Source of the DNA: Palleronia salina
GTDB lineage: Bacteria > Pseudomonadota > Alphaproteobacteria > Rhodobacterales > Rhodobacteraceae
Length of the DNA: 64,000 bases
Assembly (NCBI RefSeq): GCF_900141995.1
Contig: NZ_FQZA01000012.1
Location: forward strand, 1-64,000
Direction: 5' to 3'
The stretch's first letter is position 1; every line of letters begins with the position of its first letter. A program made the translations under genes and the position numbers. A model generated the notes under the pieces. The model had not been told where the DNA came from and did not search any database. It worked only from the letters and a program-made list of their open reading frames with translations. Of this stretch, positions 48,334 to 58,620 are shown piece by piece.

Positions 48334-49803
48334 CTAGTCGGCGAGGTAGGCGCGGATCGCGGCTTCGGGGCCATCGACCCAGACCTGCCGCAAGGCATCG
48401 GTGAAGGGCTCGGCGAAGCGAGGCTCGGCGGCCAGGTCGCCGTAGATCCACTTCTGGTCCAGCCAGGCCGCCGGGTCGTCCTTCGCGGCGGCCGCCGCGG
48501 CGCTGAGACGGTCCCAGTTCGGATCGTTGGGCTCGATCTCGGAGCCGTCGACGCGGGTGCCCGCGCACATCCGCGCCCAGAGCGCTTCCACCAGCGCCAG
48601 CCCCTGCAGGGAGGCACCCTTCCCGAGCGCATCGCGGATGATCGGAAGCAGGAATCCCGTGTGGCGGGACGAGCCGTCGAAGGCCACGCGGCGCACGGTG
48701 TCGCGGATCTCGGGGTTGGAATAGCGGCTGTCGATCAGGTCCACGTAATCGGCCGGCGTCATGTCCGGGACCGGTTTAACATGCGGCGCGATTTCGTCCA
48801 GGGCCACCTTGCGGAACAGGCCGTGGATCGCGTCATGGGCCATGCAGTCGGCGATGGTCTTGCAACCCAGAAGCTCGCCCGGGTTCGCCACGACCTGGTG
48901 GGTGGCGTTCAACAGGCGGATCTTCATCGCCTCGTAATCGTGCACGTCATCGGTGAAGGTCGCGCCGATCCGGTCCCAGTCGGGGCGCCCGGCGCAGAAC
49001 CGGTCCTCGATCACCCATTGGCGGAAATTCTCGTGGGTGACCGGGGCGTTGTCGTCGATCCCGAACTCGCGGACCAGCTGCAGCTCGGACGGGCCGGTGG
49101 CGGGGACGATGCAGTCGACCATGGAATTCGGGAAGGTGCAGTTGGTTTCGATCCAACCGGCAAGGTCGCGATCGGACAGGCGCGCCAGCCCCAGCACCGT
49201 CTGTTTCAGCACGTCGCCATTGCCCTGCAGGTTGTCGCAGCTTTGGCAGGTGAACGGGCCGGTGCCCGCGTCGCGCCGCCGCTTGAGCGCCGCGATCATC
49301 GCGCCGAAGGCCGTGCGAGGCGCCTCGGGGTTGGCCGCGTCGTGCTGGATGTCCACGTGCCCTTCGTCGAAGCCACCATCGGGGGTCACGAAATACCCGC
49401 CCTCGGTCACGGTCAGCGACACGATGCGGATCGCCGGGTCGGCCATCCGTTCGATCAGCGGGCCGTTGCCGTCTTCGACGGGAACGAAGTCGATCATCGC
49501 GCCGGTGACCTCGGCCGACCGGCCCTTGGGGTCCAGCTCGATCAGCGTGGTCAGGCAATCCTGGGCCAGCAGACGCTCGCGCTGTTTCGCGTCGGGCGCA
49601 CGGACGCCCGCGCCGACGATGGCCCAGTCATGGGCCGCGCCGGTGTCCATCAGGCGGTGCAGATACCATGCCTGGTGGGCGCGGTGGAAATTGCCGAGGC
49701 CGATATGCACGATGCCGGGCGTGAGCGCCGCGCGGTCATAGCCGGGCACGCGGACCCCTTCGGGCAGATCCATCAGCGTGGCGTTCGACAGGCGGGTGGT
49801 CAT
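48334..49803 (-). CDS. mtlK: Mannitol 2-dehydrogenase (polyol dehydrogenase)
   Basis: This NAD-dependent enzyme oxidises D-mannitol (and often D-arabinitol or D-sorbitol) to the ketose in the cytoplasm. The 489-aa protein is a long-chain polyol dehydrogenase: N-terminal VHIGLGNFHRAHQAWYLH, SLTVTEGGY, FTCQSCDNLQGNG, FPNSMVDCIVPA, and a C-terminal helical domain with KIRLLNATHQVVA carrying the conserved catalytic Lys and Asn-His region. It is the last gene of the smo operon, after smoS with a 37-base gap. Exact polyol preference is inferred from the operon. Confidence 0.9.
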   Translation of the reverse strand: MTTRLSNATLMDLPEGVRVPGYDRAALTPGIVHIGLGNFHRAHQAWYLHRLMDTGAAHDWAIVGAGVRAPDAKQRERLLAQDCLTTLIELDPKGRSAEVTGAMIDFVPVEDGNGPLIERMADPAIRIVSLTVTEGGYFVTPDGGFDEGHVDIQHDAANPEAPRTAFGAMIAALKRRRDAGTGPFTCQSCDNLQGNGDVLKQTVLGLARLSDRDLAGWIETNCTFPNSMVDCIVPATGPSELQLVREFGIDDNAPVTHENFRQWVIEDRFCAGRPDWDRIGATFTDDVHDYEAMKIRLLNATHQVVANPGELLGCKTIADCMAHDAIHGLFRKVALDEIAPHVKPVPDMTPADYVDLIDSRYSNPEIRDTVRRVAFDGSSRHTGFLLPIIRDALGKGASLQGLALVEALWARMCAGTRVDGSEIEPNDPNWDRLSAAAAAAKDDPAAWLDQKWIYGDLAAEPRFAEPFTDALRQVWVDGPEAAIRAYLAD

Positions 49804-49840
49804 GAGTGAATCCTTCGCGAAATTCGTCGGGGCGACGGGG

Positions 49841-50610
49841 TCAGCTCATCCACTGGCCGCCGTCGACGTTGTAACATTGCGAGACGATGTAGTCCGCCTC
49901 GGGCGAGGCCAAGAAAACGGCCATCCCGGTCAGATCGTCGGGCGTGGCGAAACGGCCCGCGGGCACACCGGCCGCGACCTCGGCCTTCTTCTGGCCCGGC
50001 GGCTTGCCTTCGAGCTTGGCGAACATGCTGGCCACGTGGTCCCAGTGTTCGCCGTCGACCACGCCGGGCGCGATGGCGTTCACGTTGATGCCGTGGGAGA
50101 TCAGGTTCAGGCCCGCCGACTGGGTCATCGAGATCACCGCCGCCTTGGTCGAGCAGTAGACCAGCACCAGCGGCTCGCCCCGGCGCCCGGCCTGCGAAGC
50201 CATGTTGATGATCTTGCCGCCATGGCCCTGGGCGATCATCTGCCGCGCGGCGGCCTGCATGGTGAACAGCGTGCCGGCCACGTTCACCGCGTAAAGCCTG
50301 TCATAGCTTTCGCGCGTGATGTCCACCGTCTCGGCCGCGTCGAACAGCGCCGCGTTGTTCACCAGGATGTCCAGCTTGCCGGCCCGGTCCACCACGGCCG
50401 CGATGGCCGCGTCGATGCTGTCCTGTCGCGTCACGTCCAGCTCGACGGCATAGGCCCCCTGCCCCAGTTCCTCGGCCGCCGCGCGGGCGGCCTCGAGGTT
50501 GATGTCGCCGATGGCCACGGTCGCGCCCTCGCGCAGGAAGGCGGCGGCGAAGCCCTTGCCGATTCCGCGCGCCGCGCCCGTGATCAGGGCGGATTTGCCG
50601 TCCAGCCGCC

Positions 50611-50614
<4 letters not shown>
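49841..50614 (-). CDS. smoS: Sorbitol dehydrogenase, SDR type
   Basis: This 257-aa short-chain dehydrogenase oxidises sorbitol (or galactitol/iditol) to a ketose in Rhodobacter homologues. Motifs are [15 protein letters not shown] (NAD binding), VNNAALFD, the catalytic Ser in [10 protein letters not shown], and YCSTKAAVI (Tyr/Lys), with the SDR ending [10 protein letters not shown]. The ATG overlaps the smoK stop by 4 bases. It is the fifth gene of the transporter-dehydrogenase operon. Confidence 0.9.
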
Positions 50615-51615
<1,001 letters not shown>

Positions 51616-51697
51616 GGAGAGGCTCCTTTTCAATACCCTTCGGCTTGCACGGCTTCAGGGCGCGATCGATGCCCTGTCGCGTGCGCGGCTTGAGGCG

Positions 51698-52528
51698 TTA
51701 CTTCACGGCGCCGAAGGTCAGACCCCGGACCAGCTGCTTCTGGCTGAACCAGCCAAGGATGAGGATCGGCGCGATGGCCATGGTCGAGGCCGCGCTGAGC
51801 TTGGCGAAGAACAGGCCCTCGGGCGAGGAATAGCTGGCGATGAAGGCCGTCAGCGGCGCGGCGTTCACCGCCGTCAGGTTCAGCGTCCAGAACGCCTCGT
51901 TCCAGGCGAGGATGAAATTCAGAAGAACCGTCGACGCGATGCCCGGCACCGCCATGGGCGTCAGCACGTAAAGGATCTCGTTGCGCAGGGACGCCCCGTC
52001 CATCCGCGCGGCTTCCAGGATCTCGCCCGGGATCTCGCGGAAATAGGTGTAAAGCATCCAGACGATGATCGGCAGGTTGATGAGCATGATGATCACCACC
52101 AGTGCCACCCGGTTGTCGAGCACGCCGAGCTCGATGCAGATCAGGTAGATCGGGTAGAGCACGCCCACCGCCGGCAGCATCTTGGTCGACAGCATCCACA
52201 GCAGGATGTCCTTGGTCCGGCGCGACGGGACAAAGGCCATGGACCAGGCCGCCGGCACCGCGATGATGACGCCCAGGATCGTCGAGAAGCCCGCGATGAT
52301 GACCGAGTTCCACAGGAAGCGCATGTAGTTCGAGCGCTCCTGCACGATGCGGTAGTTCTCGAGCGTCCAGTCGAAGCCCAGGAAGATGGGCGGGTCCGCG
52401 ATGGCCTGTGCCTCGGTCTTGAAGCTGGTCAGGATCGTCCAGAGGATCGGGAAGAAGATCAGCAGTCCGATGGCCCAGGCCACGGCCGTGTTGATCGCCT
52501 TGCGTCTGCTGCTGACTGCGCGTGCCAT
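51698..52528 (-). CDS. smoG: Polyol ABC transporter permease, SmoG
   Basis: This MalG-type inner-membrane permease has 276 aa and six spans, beginning SSRRKAINTAVAWAIGLLIFF. The EAA loop that docks the ATPase is EAARMDGASLRNEILYVLTP. It is coupled with SmoF into a heterodimeric channel. The gap to smoF is 13 bases and to smoK 82 bases. Confidence 0.92.
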   Translation of the reverse strand: MARAVSSRRKAINTAVAWAIGLLIFFPILWTILTSFKTEAQAIADPPIFLGFDWTLENYRIVQERSNYMRFLWNSVIIAGFSTILGVIIAVPAAWSMAFVPSRRTKDILLWMLSTKMLPAVGVLYPIYLICIELGVLDNRVALVVIIMLINLPIIVWMLYTYFREIPGEILEAARMDGASLRNEILYVLTPMAVPGIASTVLLNFILAWNEAFWTLNLTAVNAAPLTAFIASYSSPEGLFFAKLSAASTMAIAPILILGWFSQKQLVRGLTFGAVK

Positions 52529-52541
52529 GTCCGTCTCCTCC

Positions 52542-53408
52542 TCAGGTGTCCAGGTTCTTGCCGACGATGCGCATCAGGAAGATGGCGACGATGTTGGCCA
52601 GGATGATCGCGTAGACACCGCCCGCCGAACCAAGGCCGATATTCTGGCTTTCCAGCACCCGCTGGAAGATCAGGTAAGTCAGTGTCCGCGTGCCGAAGGC
52701 GCCGCCGGTGGTCACGAAGATCTCGGCGAAGATCGACAGCAGGAAGATGGTCTGGATCAGCAGCACGATGGTGATGGCCCGGCTCAGGTGCGGCAGGATG
52801 ATGTACCAGAACCGCTTCAGGTGCGGGGCGCCGTCCATCTCGGCCGCCTCCAGCTGGTCGCTGTCCAGCGACTGGATCGCGGTCAGCAGGATTAGGGTGG
52901 CGAAGGGAAGCCATTGCCAGCTGACGATCAGCACGATCGAGAACAGCGGCACGTCCGACAGCCACACCACAGGGTCGGCCCCGAAGAACCGCCACAGGTG
53001 GGCCAGAAGCCCGTTCGTGGGATCCATGAACATGTTCTTCCAGACCAGCGCGGACACGGTGGGCATGACGAAGAAGGGCGCGATGACCAGGATGCGCACG
53101 ATCCCCTGCCCGAACATCGGCTGGTCCAGAAGCATCGCCAGCAGGATTCCGAAGAAGATGGTTATGACCAGCACGCCCCCGACGATGATCAGGGTCGAAT
53201 AGATCGAGGGCCAGAAAGACGAGGATGTGACGAAGCGGACGTAATTGTCCCACCCCGCGAAGCCCAGGTCCCCGCCCCGAAGCGGCAGGTACTGCCTGAA
53301 CGAGAACCAGAGCGTCATGCCCAGCGGCACGAGCATCCAGACCAAGAGCACGAAGACGGCGGGCGCCATCATGAGTCGCGCGGCGGAGCGTGAGTGTTGC
53401 GTGGCCAT
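52542..53408 (-). CDS. smoF: Polyol ABC transporter permease, SmoF
   Basis: This MalF-type permease partner of SmoG has 288 aa and six spans. The EAA loop is LEAAEMDGAPHLKRFWYIIL. The start at 53408 follows GGGAGGACACC; the ATG at 53423 is also open. A strong hairpin lies between smoE and this gene. Confidence 0.92.
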   Translation of the reverse strand: MATQHSRSAARLMMAPAVFVLLVWMLVPLGMTLWFSFRQYLPLRGGDLGFAGWDNYVRFVTSSSFWPSIYSTLIIVGGVLVITIFFGILLAMLLDQPMFGQGIVRILVIAPFFVMPTVSALVWKNMFMDPTNGLLAHLWRFFGADPVVWLSDVPLFSIVLIVSWQWLPFATLILLTAIQSLDSDQLEAAEMDGAPHLKRFWYIILPHLSRAITIVLLIQTIFLLSIFAEIFVTTGGAFGTRTLTYLIFQRVLESQNIGLGSAGGVYAIILANIVAIFLMRIVGKNLDT

Positions 53409-53518
53409 GGTGTCCTCCCTCACGCGGCGCGGCCGCGGACGACTGGCAGAATGTCACGACGATCCGGTCGATGCAGACCGCTCCTCCCCCGGGGATCGTC
53501 GGACCCGGGAACGGTCGT

Positions 53519-53547
53519 GCGACGGGGCGGGCGCGCCGCCCCGTCGC
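53519..53547 (-). other. 12-bp perfect hairpin between smoE and smoF
   Basis: Arms GCGACGGGGCGG and CCGCCCCGTCGC flank a 5-base loop, with no T-run. In comparable ABC operons such a stem after the binding-protein gene protects the upstream mRNA, so that the binding protein is made in excess over the permeases. Here this is inferred from position. Confidence 0.7.
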
Positions 53548-53563
53548 GATTGTTGGTCGTGGC

Positions 53564-54883
53564 TTAGTAGCCCGCGGCCTCCAGGGCGTCGGTCATGATG
53601 GCCTGGCCCTGCTCAAGCGCTTCCTCGACGCTCTGCTGACCGGCATAGGCCGCCGAGAATTCCTGGCTGACCTGGCCCCACATGCCCGCCCATTCCGGGA
53701 TCGCGGCGAACTGGACGCCGGTATACGGGACCGGGTCGACCGTCGGGTTGGTGGGATCGGCCGCGTCGATCGACGCCAGCGTCAGGTCGGCAAAGGGAAC
53801 GTCGGCATAGTTCTCGTTCTCGTAGAGCGAGGTCCGCGCACCCGGGGGCACGTTGGCCCAGCCTTCGTTCTCGGCAACCAGCTCGATATAGTCGGTCGAG
53901 GTGGACCACTCGATGAACTGCTTGGCCGCATCGGCCTGCTCGGTGCCGGCCGGGATGGCAAGCGCCCAGGCCCAGAGCCAGTTGGCCTTCTTGTCGACGC
54001 CCTCGGCGCTCGGCGCCAGCGCGAAGCCGACGCTGTCGGCAACCTCGGATTCCTCGGGGTTGGTCACGAAGGACGCCGCGACGGTCGCGTCGATCCACAT
54101 GCCGCACTTGCCCTGCTGGAACAGCGACAGGTTCTCGTTGAAGCCGTTGGTGGCGTAACCGGCGGGGCCCGATTCAGCCATCATCTCGGTAAAGAAGGTC
54201 AGCGTTTCGGCCCACGCTTCGCTGTCGAGCTGCGGCTCCCAGTCCTCGTTCACGGGACGTGCGCCGAACGAGTTCGCCATGGTCATGATGAAGGCACCGC
54301 CTTCGCCCCAGCCGGCCTTGCCGCGCAGGCAGATGCCGTTGATGTCGGCGTCGCGGTCGGTCATCGCGGCGGCCGCTTCGCGGATGAACTGCCAGGTCGG
54401 CTCTTCCGGCATCTCGAGGCCGGCCTCTTCCATCAGGTCCGTGCGGTACATGATCATCGAAGACTCGCCGTAGAACGGCGCGGCGTAGAGCGTGCCGTTA
54501 TAGCTGAGACCGGCGCGCATGGCGGGCAGGATGTCCTCGGCGTTGTAGTCGTCGGACAGGTCGTCCAGCGGCACCAGCCAGTCGTTGGCAGCCCAGATCG
54601 GGGCCTCGTACATGCCGATGGTCATGATGTCGAACTGGCCGCCGCCGGTGGTGATGTCGGTCGTGACGCGCTGGCGCAGGACGTTTTCCTCGAGCGTGAC
54701 CCACTCGACCCCGATCCCCGTCTCTTCGGTGAATTGGTCGGTGTAGCCCTGCATCCGGACCATGTCGCCGTTGTTGACGGTGGCGATGGTGATCGTCGTG
54801 TCTTGGGCCATGGCGGTCGCGGCCATGCCAGAGGCAAGGCCAATGCCGGCCACGGTGCCCAGAAGGCGTTGTGTCGTGGTCAT
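53564..54883 (-). CDS. smoE: Polyol-binding periplasmic protein
   Basis: This is the substrate-binding protein of the sorbitol/mannitol importer. The 439-aa precursor has a signal peptide (MTTTQRLLGTVAGIGLASGMAATAMA). The mature extracellular-solute-binding family 1 fold follows, with TITIATVNNGDMVRMQGYTD and FPLTSAE-like late motifs (QGKCGMWIDATVAASFV, WLWAWALAIPAGT). It is the first gene of the operon; the next gene lies behind a 155-base gap with a protective hairpin. Confidence 0.92.
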   Translation of the reverse strand: MTTTQRLLGTVAGIGLASGMAATAMAQDTTITIATVNNGDMVRMQGYTDQFTEETGIGVEWVTLEENVLRQRVTTDITTGGGQFDIMTIGMYEAPIWAANDWLVPLDDLSDDYNAEDILPAMRAGLSYNGTLYAAPFYGESSMIMYRTDLMEEAGLEMPEEPTWQFIREAAAAMTDRDADINGICLRGKAGWGEGGAFIMTMANSFGARPVNEDWEPQLDSEAWAETLTFFTEMMAESGPAGYATNGFNENLSLFQQGKCGMWIDATVAASFVTNPEESEVADSVGFALAPSAEGVDKKANWLWAWALAIPAGTEQADAAKQFIEWSTSTDYIELVAENEGWANVPPGARTSLYENENYADVPFADLTLASIDAADPTNPTVDPVPYTGVQFAAIPEWAGMWGQVSQEFSAAYAGQQSVEEALEQGQAIMTDALEAAGY

Positions 54884-54903
54884 GTGTTCCTCCCAGAACG
54901 AAA

Positions 54904-54917
54904 TTTACGCAGGTAAA
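54904..54917. promoter_or_regulatory. Candidate operator upstream of smoE
   Basis: The palindrome TTTAC-GCAG-GTAAA lies about 20 bases before the smoE start. Its half-sites match those of the palindrome upstream of the LacI-type gene, so it is a plausible operator controlling the polyol operon. Confidence 0.5.
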
Positions 54918-54993
54918 GAGTTAGCGGCGAGCATATGTTCGGTCAACCAAAAGTTTCAAATTCGGATGCGGCAGCGCAGCATATTTAGCAGGA

Positions 54994-56055
54994 TCACGCG
55001 GACTCGCGAAGCTTCAGGACCCCGGGAAACAAGGTTACGGCGTGGTCCGTCAGGGAATTTTCCGCGCGTATCTTCTTCATCAGACGCGCCACGGCGGCCT
55101 GGCCGATGGCGTCCACGTCCTGGCCCACCGTGGTCAGCGACGGCACCAGGAACGGGCACAGCGGATAGTCGTCATGCCCAGCGATTCGCAGCCCGCCCTT
55201 GCGCCGCGCGCCCGGATCCAGCCCGAACCGCGCCGCGGCGCGCAGCGCCCCGATGGCCACGCGGTCGTTCACGCAGATGATCGAGCGATCCGTCAGGCGG
55301 CCCTCGGCGAACTCCCGACCCAGCGCCAGCTCTCCGTGCGCCTCGTAATGCGCGCCGGGCTCGATCTCCTCGGTGCCGACGACCTGCGGCTCCAGCCCCA
55401 GCTCCTCCATCTTCTCGAGATAGGCGCGCTCGTGGTTCAGCGCGTTGAAATTGACCCGCGGCATGGCCAGGAACACCGGCGGATCCCCCACGCGGGCCAG
55501 GTATTCGGTCATCAACCCCATGCTTTGAGAATGCTCGGTGCCGATGTAATCCACGTGGCTCAGCGCGCCGGGACGGCTGTCGACCAGGACGAATGGCAAG
55601 CGCCGGTTCAGCCGCTCCATGGCGGCGATATCGCTGTTGTCGCCCAATGGCGCGACGATGGCGCCGTCCACGTTCATCGAGATCAGCGTCTCGACCGCGC
55701 GCGCCTCGACCTCGGGCGTGGTGTGCGAGCACTGCACGATGACGGTGAACCCCGCCTCCATGGCCGCGAACTCGATGGATTGCTGAAGCTTGGTGAAGAA
55801 CAGGTCGTTCAGGTAGGGGATGATGACGCCGATCATCCCCGTGGATTTGCGATTCATCCGCGTGGCGAAGAAGTTCGGCACGTATTCGACCCGCTCGAGC
55901 CCGCGTGCGATCCGCTCGCGCGAGCTGCGGCTGACGCTGTCGGGATCCTGGAAATACCGCGACAGAGTCGGGCGCGACACGCCGATGGCGACCGACAGCT
56001 CTTCCATCGTGCGCAGGCGCGGCCGCTCGCCGCCCGCACCGGATCCCTTCGGCAT
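54994..56055 (-). CDS. LacI-family transcriptional regulator of the polyol operon
   Basis: This 353-aa repressor-type protein has an N-terminal LacI helix-turn-helix TMEELSVAIGVSRPTLSRYFQ with the hinge region, then the sugar-binding domain with GVIIPYLNDLFFTKLQQSIE, VDGAIVAPLGDN, RPGALSHVDYIGTEH and a C-terminal RIAGHDDYPLCPFLVPSLTTV. It probably senses a polyol or its product. It sits just upstream of smoE, same strand, and its own promoter region holds a long palindrome, which suggests autoregulation. Confidence 0.88.
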   Translation of the reverse strand: MPKGSGAGGERPRLRTMEELSVAIGVSRPTLSRYFQDPDSVSRSSRERIARGLERVEYVPNFFATRMNRKSTGMIGVIIPYLNDLFFTKLQQSIEFAAMEAGFTVIVQCSHTTPEVEARAVETLISMNVDGAIVAPLGDNSDIAAMERLNRRLPFVLVDSRPGALSHVDYIGTEHSQSMGLMTEYLARVGDPPVFLAMPRVNFNALNHERAYLEKMEELGLEPQVVGTEEIEPGAHYEAHGELALGREFAEGRLTDRSIICVNDRVAIGALRAAARFGLDPGARRKGGLRIAGHDDYPLCPFLVPSLTTVGQDVDAIGQAAVARLMKKIRAENSLTDHAVTLFPGVLKLRESA

Positions 56056-56082
56056 TTTTACCTCCCGCGGGCATTGCGCCCG

Positions 56083-56107
56083 ATATTTTTACATCACGTA
56101 AAAATAT
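56083..56107. promoter_or_regulatory. Candidate LacI-type operator, 10-bp perfect palindrome
   Basis: The palindrome ATATTTTTAC-ATCAC-GTAAAAATAT lies 28 bases before the regulator's start codon, in the gap shared with the divergent membrane-protein gene. Its core TTTAC/GTAAA equals the half-sites upstream of smoE. Confidence 0.65.
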
Positions 56108-56228
56108 GCCACCGTGATTGCCCCGCTGACAAGGGGTTAAATGACAAATGGTATGCCATTTCACTGGCGCCATCGCAGGATGCGCTAGGTCGAACGCGAC
56201 CGCGGAAAGAAGGACAAGGGACAGCCGA

Positions 56229-57635
56229 ATGCAGCACCGCCGTTTGGACCGGGCCGCCGGCGTCGCACTGGCCGCCACCCTGATCCTGCGCGCGGCCTTT
56301 GAATGGGGCGCGGGCCCGGTCGCGGGGCATGCGGCCAGCCTTTCGGCCGTCGTGGCACTGGCCCTGCTGGCCCGCGGCGTCGACCGCACGCGGCAAGCCT
56401 TCCTTCTGATCGGTCTGGTCCTTGTCGCGGCCGCCTTCGCCACCCTGCCCGACGCCGGGGCCGCCGTGACCCGTGCCGCCGGCAGCGCGGCGTTCATCGT
56501 GGCCTTCTTCACGGCGCTCTCCAGCCTGCGCGGCGCGGCCGTCACCTCGGCCCCCATCGCCGAATGCGGACGCTTCCTCGCCGATCAGCCGCCCGGCCGC
56601 CGTTACCTTGCGCTGACGCTCGGGGGCGGGCTGTTCGGGATCATCCTGCTTTACGGTGCGATCTCGCTGCTGGGTTCCCTCGCCGTCGAAAGCGCCCGGT
56701 CCGAAGCGAATGCCGAGATCCGCGGCCATCGCATCCGCCGCATGCTGGTCGCCATCCAGCGCGGCTTCATCGCCACGATCCCGTGGTCGCCGCTGACCTT
56801 CGCCATCGCGATCTCGACCACCTTGGTGCCCGGGGCCAGCTGGGGCGGCGCGGTTCTGCCCTGTCTCGTCTCGGGGCTGATCCTGGCCGGGACGGGCTGG
56901 GCGCTGGACACCATCTTCAAGCCACGCCTCACCGGCCCGCGGCCCAGCTACGCCACCCCCGACGGCACCTGGGGCGCCAAGATGCGGCCGCTTCTGATCC
57001 TCCTGGCCGTGCTGGCCGTGTCGATCGCGGGCCTGCACCTGCTGACCGGCATCCGCGTTGTCGGCGTCGTCATGGTGGTCGTGCCGGTCCTGTCCTTCCT
57101 GTGGATCGCCGAGCAGGACGTGCTGGATCACCGCCCCGGGGTCATCCGCGACGTCGCCGGGCGGGCCTGGCGCTTCGCCTCGGTCGAGATGCCGGCCATG
57201 CGGTCCGAGATCGTGCTGCTGGCCATGGCGGGGTTCATAGGGTCGCTCGGTGCGAGCCTCGCCGCCCCCTTCGTGGCCTCCGCCGGCATCGATGCCAGCG
57301 CCCTGCCCCCTGCGCTGCTGCTGGTGGGACTGTTCTGGGTGATCCCGGTGACCGGGCAGTTGGGCATGAACCCGATCCTGGCCGCGTCGCTGCTGGTGCC
57401 GCTGCTGCCGGCGCCGGCCGTCATGGGCATAGACCCGGCGGCAGCCATCGTCGCCATCACCAGCGGCTGGGCGCTGTCGGGTGCGACATCGCCCTTCACG
57501 GCGTCGGTCATGTTGATCGGCAATTTCGGCGGGGCGCGCCCGACACATGCAGGTCTGGCATGGAACGGCATGTACGCCGCGTGCTGCGGGCTGCTGCTGA
57601 CCGGATGGATCCTGGTCGCGGCGTCGATCCTCTGA
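56229..57635 (+). CDS. Multi-pass membrane protein, possible transporter
   Basis: This is an unrecognised 468-aa integral membrane protein with about 11-12 hydrophobic spans. A cytoplasmic loop region with basic residues (RGHRIRRMLVAIQRG, about 170) follows span 5. A helix-breaking segment SGWALSGATSPFTASVML near the C-terminus resembles re-entrant loops of ion-transporter-superfamily carriers. The ATG at 56229 lies after AAGGACAAGGGACAG. It is divergent from the LacI regulator and shares its control region, so it may be under the same operator. The substrate is unknown. Confidence 0.65.
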   Translation: MQHRRLDRAAGVALAATLILRAAFEWGAGPVAGHAASLSAVVALALLARGVDRTRQAFLLIGLVLVAAAFATLPDAGAAVTRAAGSAAFIVAFFTALSSLRGAAVTSAPIAECGRFLADQPPGRRYLALTLGGGLFGIILLYGAISLLGSLAVESARSEANAEIRGHRIRRMLVAIQRGFIATIPWSPLTFAIAISTTLVPGASWGGAVLPCLVSGLILAGTGWALDTIFKPRLTGPRPSYATPDGTWGAKMRPLLILLAVLAVSIAGLHLLTGIRVVGVVMVVVPVLSFLWIAEQDVLDHRPGVIRDVAGRAWRFASVEMPAMRSEIVLLAMAGFIGSLGASLAAPFVASAGIDASALPPALLLVGLFWVIPVTGQLGMNPILAASLLVPLLPAPAVMGIDPAAAIVAITSGWALSGATSPFTASVMLIGNFGGARPTHAGLAWNGMYAACCGLLLTGWILVAASIL

Positions 57636-57652
57636 GGCATGTTCCGAAGAAA

Positions 57653-57729
57653 TGGCGCGGTTGACGGGGCTCGAACCCGCGACCCCCGGCGTGACAGGCC
57701 GGTACTCTAACCAACTGAGCTACAACCGC
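57653..57729 (-). tRNA. tRNA-Asp (anticodon GTC), copy 1
   Basis: Minus-strand cloverleaf: acceptor GCGGTTG/CAACCGC, anticodon loop CTGTCAC, T-arm CGGGTTCGAGCCCCG, discriminator G, CCA encoded. It is identical to copy 2 across the mature tRNA. Confidence 0.95.
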
Positions 57730-57767
57730 GCATCTGGCGTGCGGGGTTCGGGTCATCGGGGCAATGG

Positions 57768-57844
57768 TGGCGCGGTTGACGGGGCTCGAACCCGCGACCC
57801 CCGGCGTGACAGGCCGGTACTCTAACCAACTGAGCTACAACCGC
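57768..57844 (-). tRNA. tRNA-Asp (anticodon GTC), copy 2
   Basis: Same mature sequence as copy 1, 38 bases away and on the same strand. Probably a co-transcribed tandem pair. CCA encoded. Confidence 0.95.
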
Positions 57845-57935
57845 CCATTGCCCGTCCGGACCCGGTCCGAACGTGAGGGGCGTTCTAGATACGGCCTCGG
57901 GGGGCGTCAAGCGCCAACACGGGCGGCAGCGGAAA

Positions 57936-58418
57936 TTATTGGCCCGGCAGGCGCAGCCACAAAACCGGGCGCGTCGCGGTGGGGTGGCCCAGCACCCGCT
58001 CGACCATCCTCGCGCCCTCGTGGCCGCCCTGCGAGACATAGAAGCGGCGCGCGGCGGTGTTACCGTCGATGACCGTCAGCCAGGCGCGGCCGGCACCCTC
58101 GGCCCGCAGCCGTGCGAACCCGGCACGCATCAAGGACGCGCCGATGCCCTGCCCGCGCAGGTCCGGCCGGGTATGAAGGTTGTCGATATAAGGCCAGCCC
58201 TGCCGCGTCTTCAGCCGGATGAATCCCGCCAGCCTGTCGCCGTCGCGCGCGCACAGCACGCCTTCGGGCAGCGTGGCCCAGCGCTCGGCCATCTCGGGGT
58301 CCAATCGGTCCAGCGCTTCGGCGGGAACGAAACGCGCATAGGCATCCGCCCAGCTGGCCGTGTGGAGGTCGCGGATCGCGTCGAGGTCGTCGGGTGTGGC
58401 GGGCGTGATGTCATGCAT
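57936..58418 (-). CDS. GNAT-family N-acetyltransferase
   Basis: This 160-aa acetyl-CoA-dependent acetyltransferase starts MHDITPATPDDLDAIRDLH, a typical GNAT opening. The acetyl-CoA-binding motif is RPDLRGQGIGASLMRAG, and NGNTAARRFYVSQGGHE is the beta4-alpha4 signature. The start at 58418 is preferred over 58454 because the family N-terminus begins there. The substrate is unknown. Confidence 0.85.
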   Translation of the reverse strand: MHDITPATPDDLDAIRDLHTASWADAYARFVPAEALDRLDPEMAERWATLPEGVLCARDGDRLAGFIRLKTRQGWPYIDNLHTRPDLRGQGIGASLMRAGFARLRAEGAGRAWLTVIDGNTAARRFYVSQGGHEGARMVERVLGHPTATRPVLWLRLPGQ

Positions 58419-58620
58419 GGCGCCTACATCTCCCCATTCGACCCGGATGCGCAAGCACCGGGAGTCCGTCCGATACGGGACCGATCACCGTGCGTTGTTC
58501 CGCAGGGCGAAACACCCGGCGCGGACTCGCGCGATTGCCGCCACTGCGTCATCATTTGACCTTTTTTGTCGGTGAACAGGATCATGAAAAATATAATATT
58601 CCGAGAAAGGAGCGCATCTC

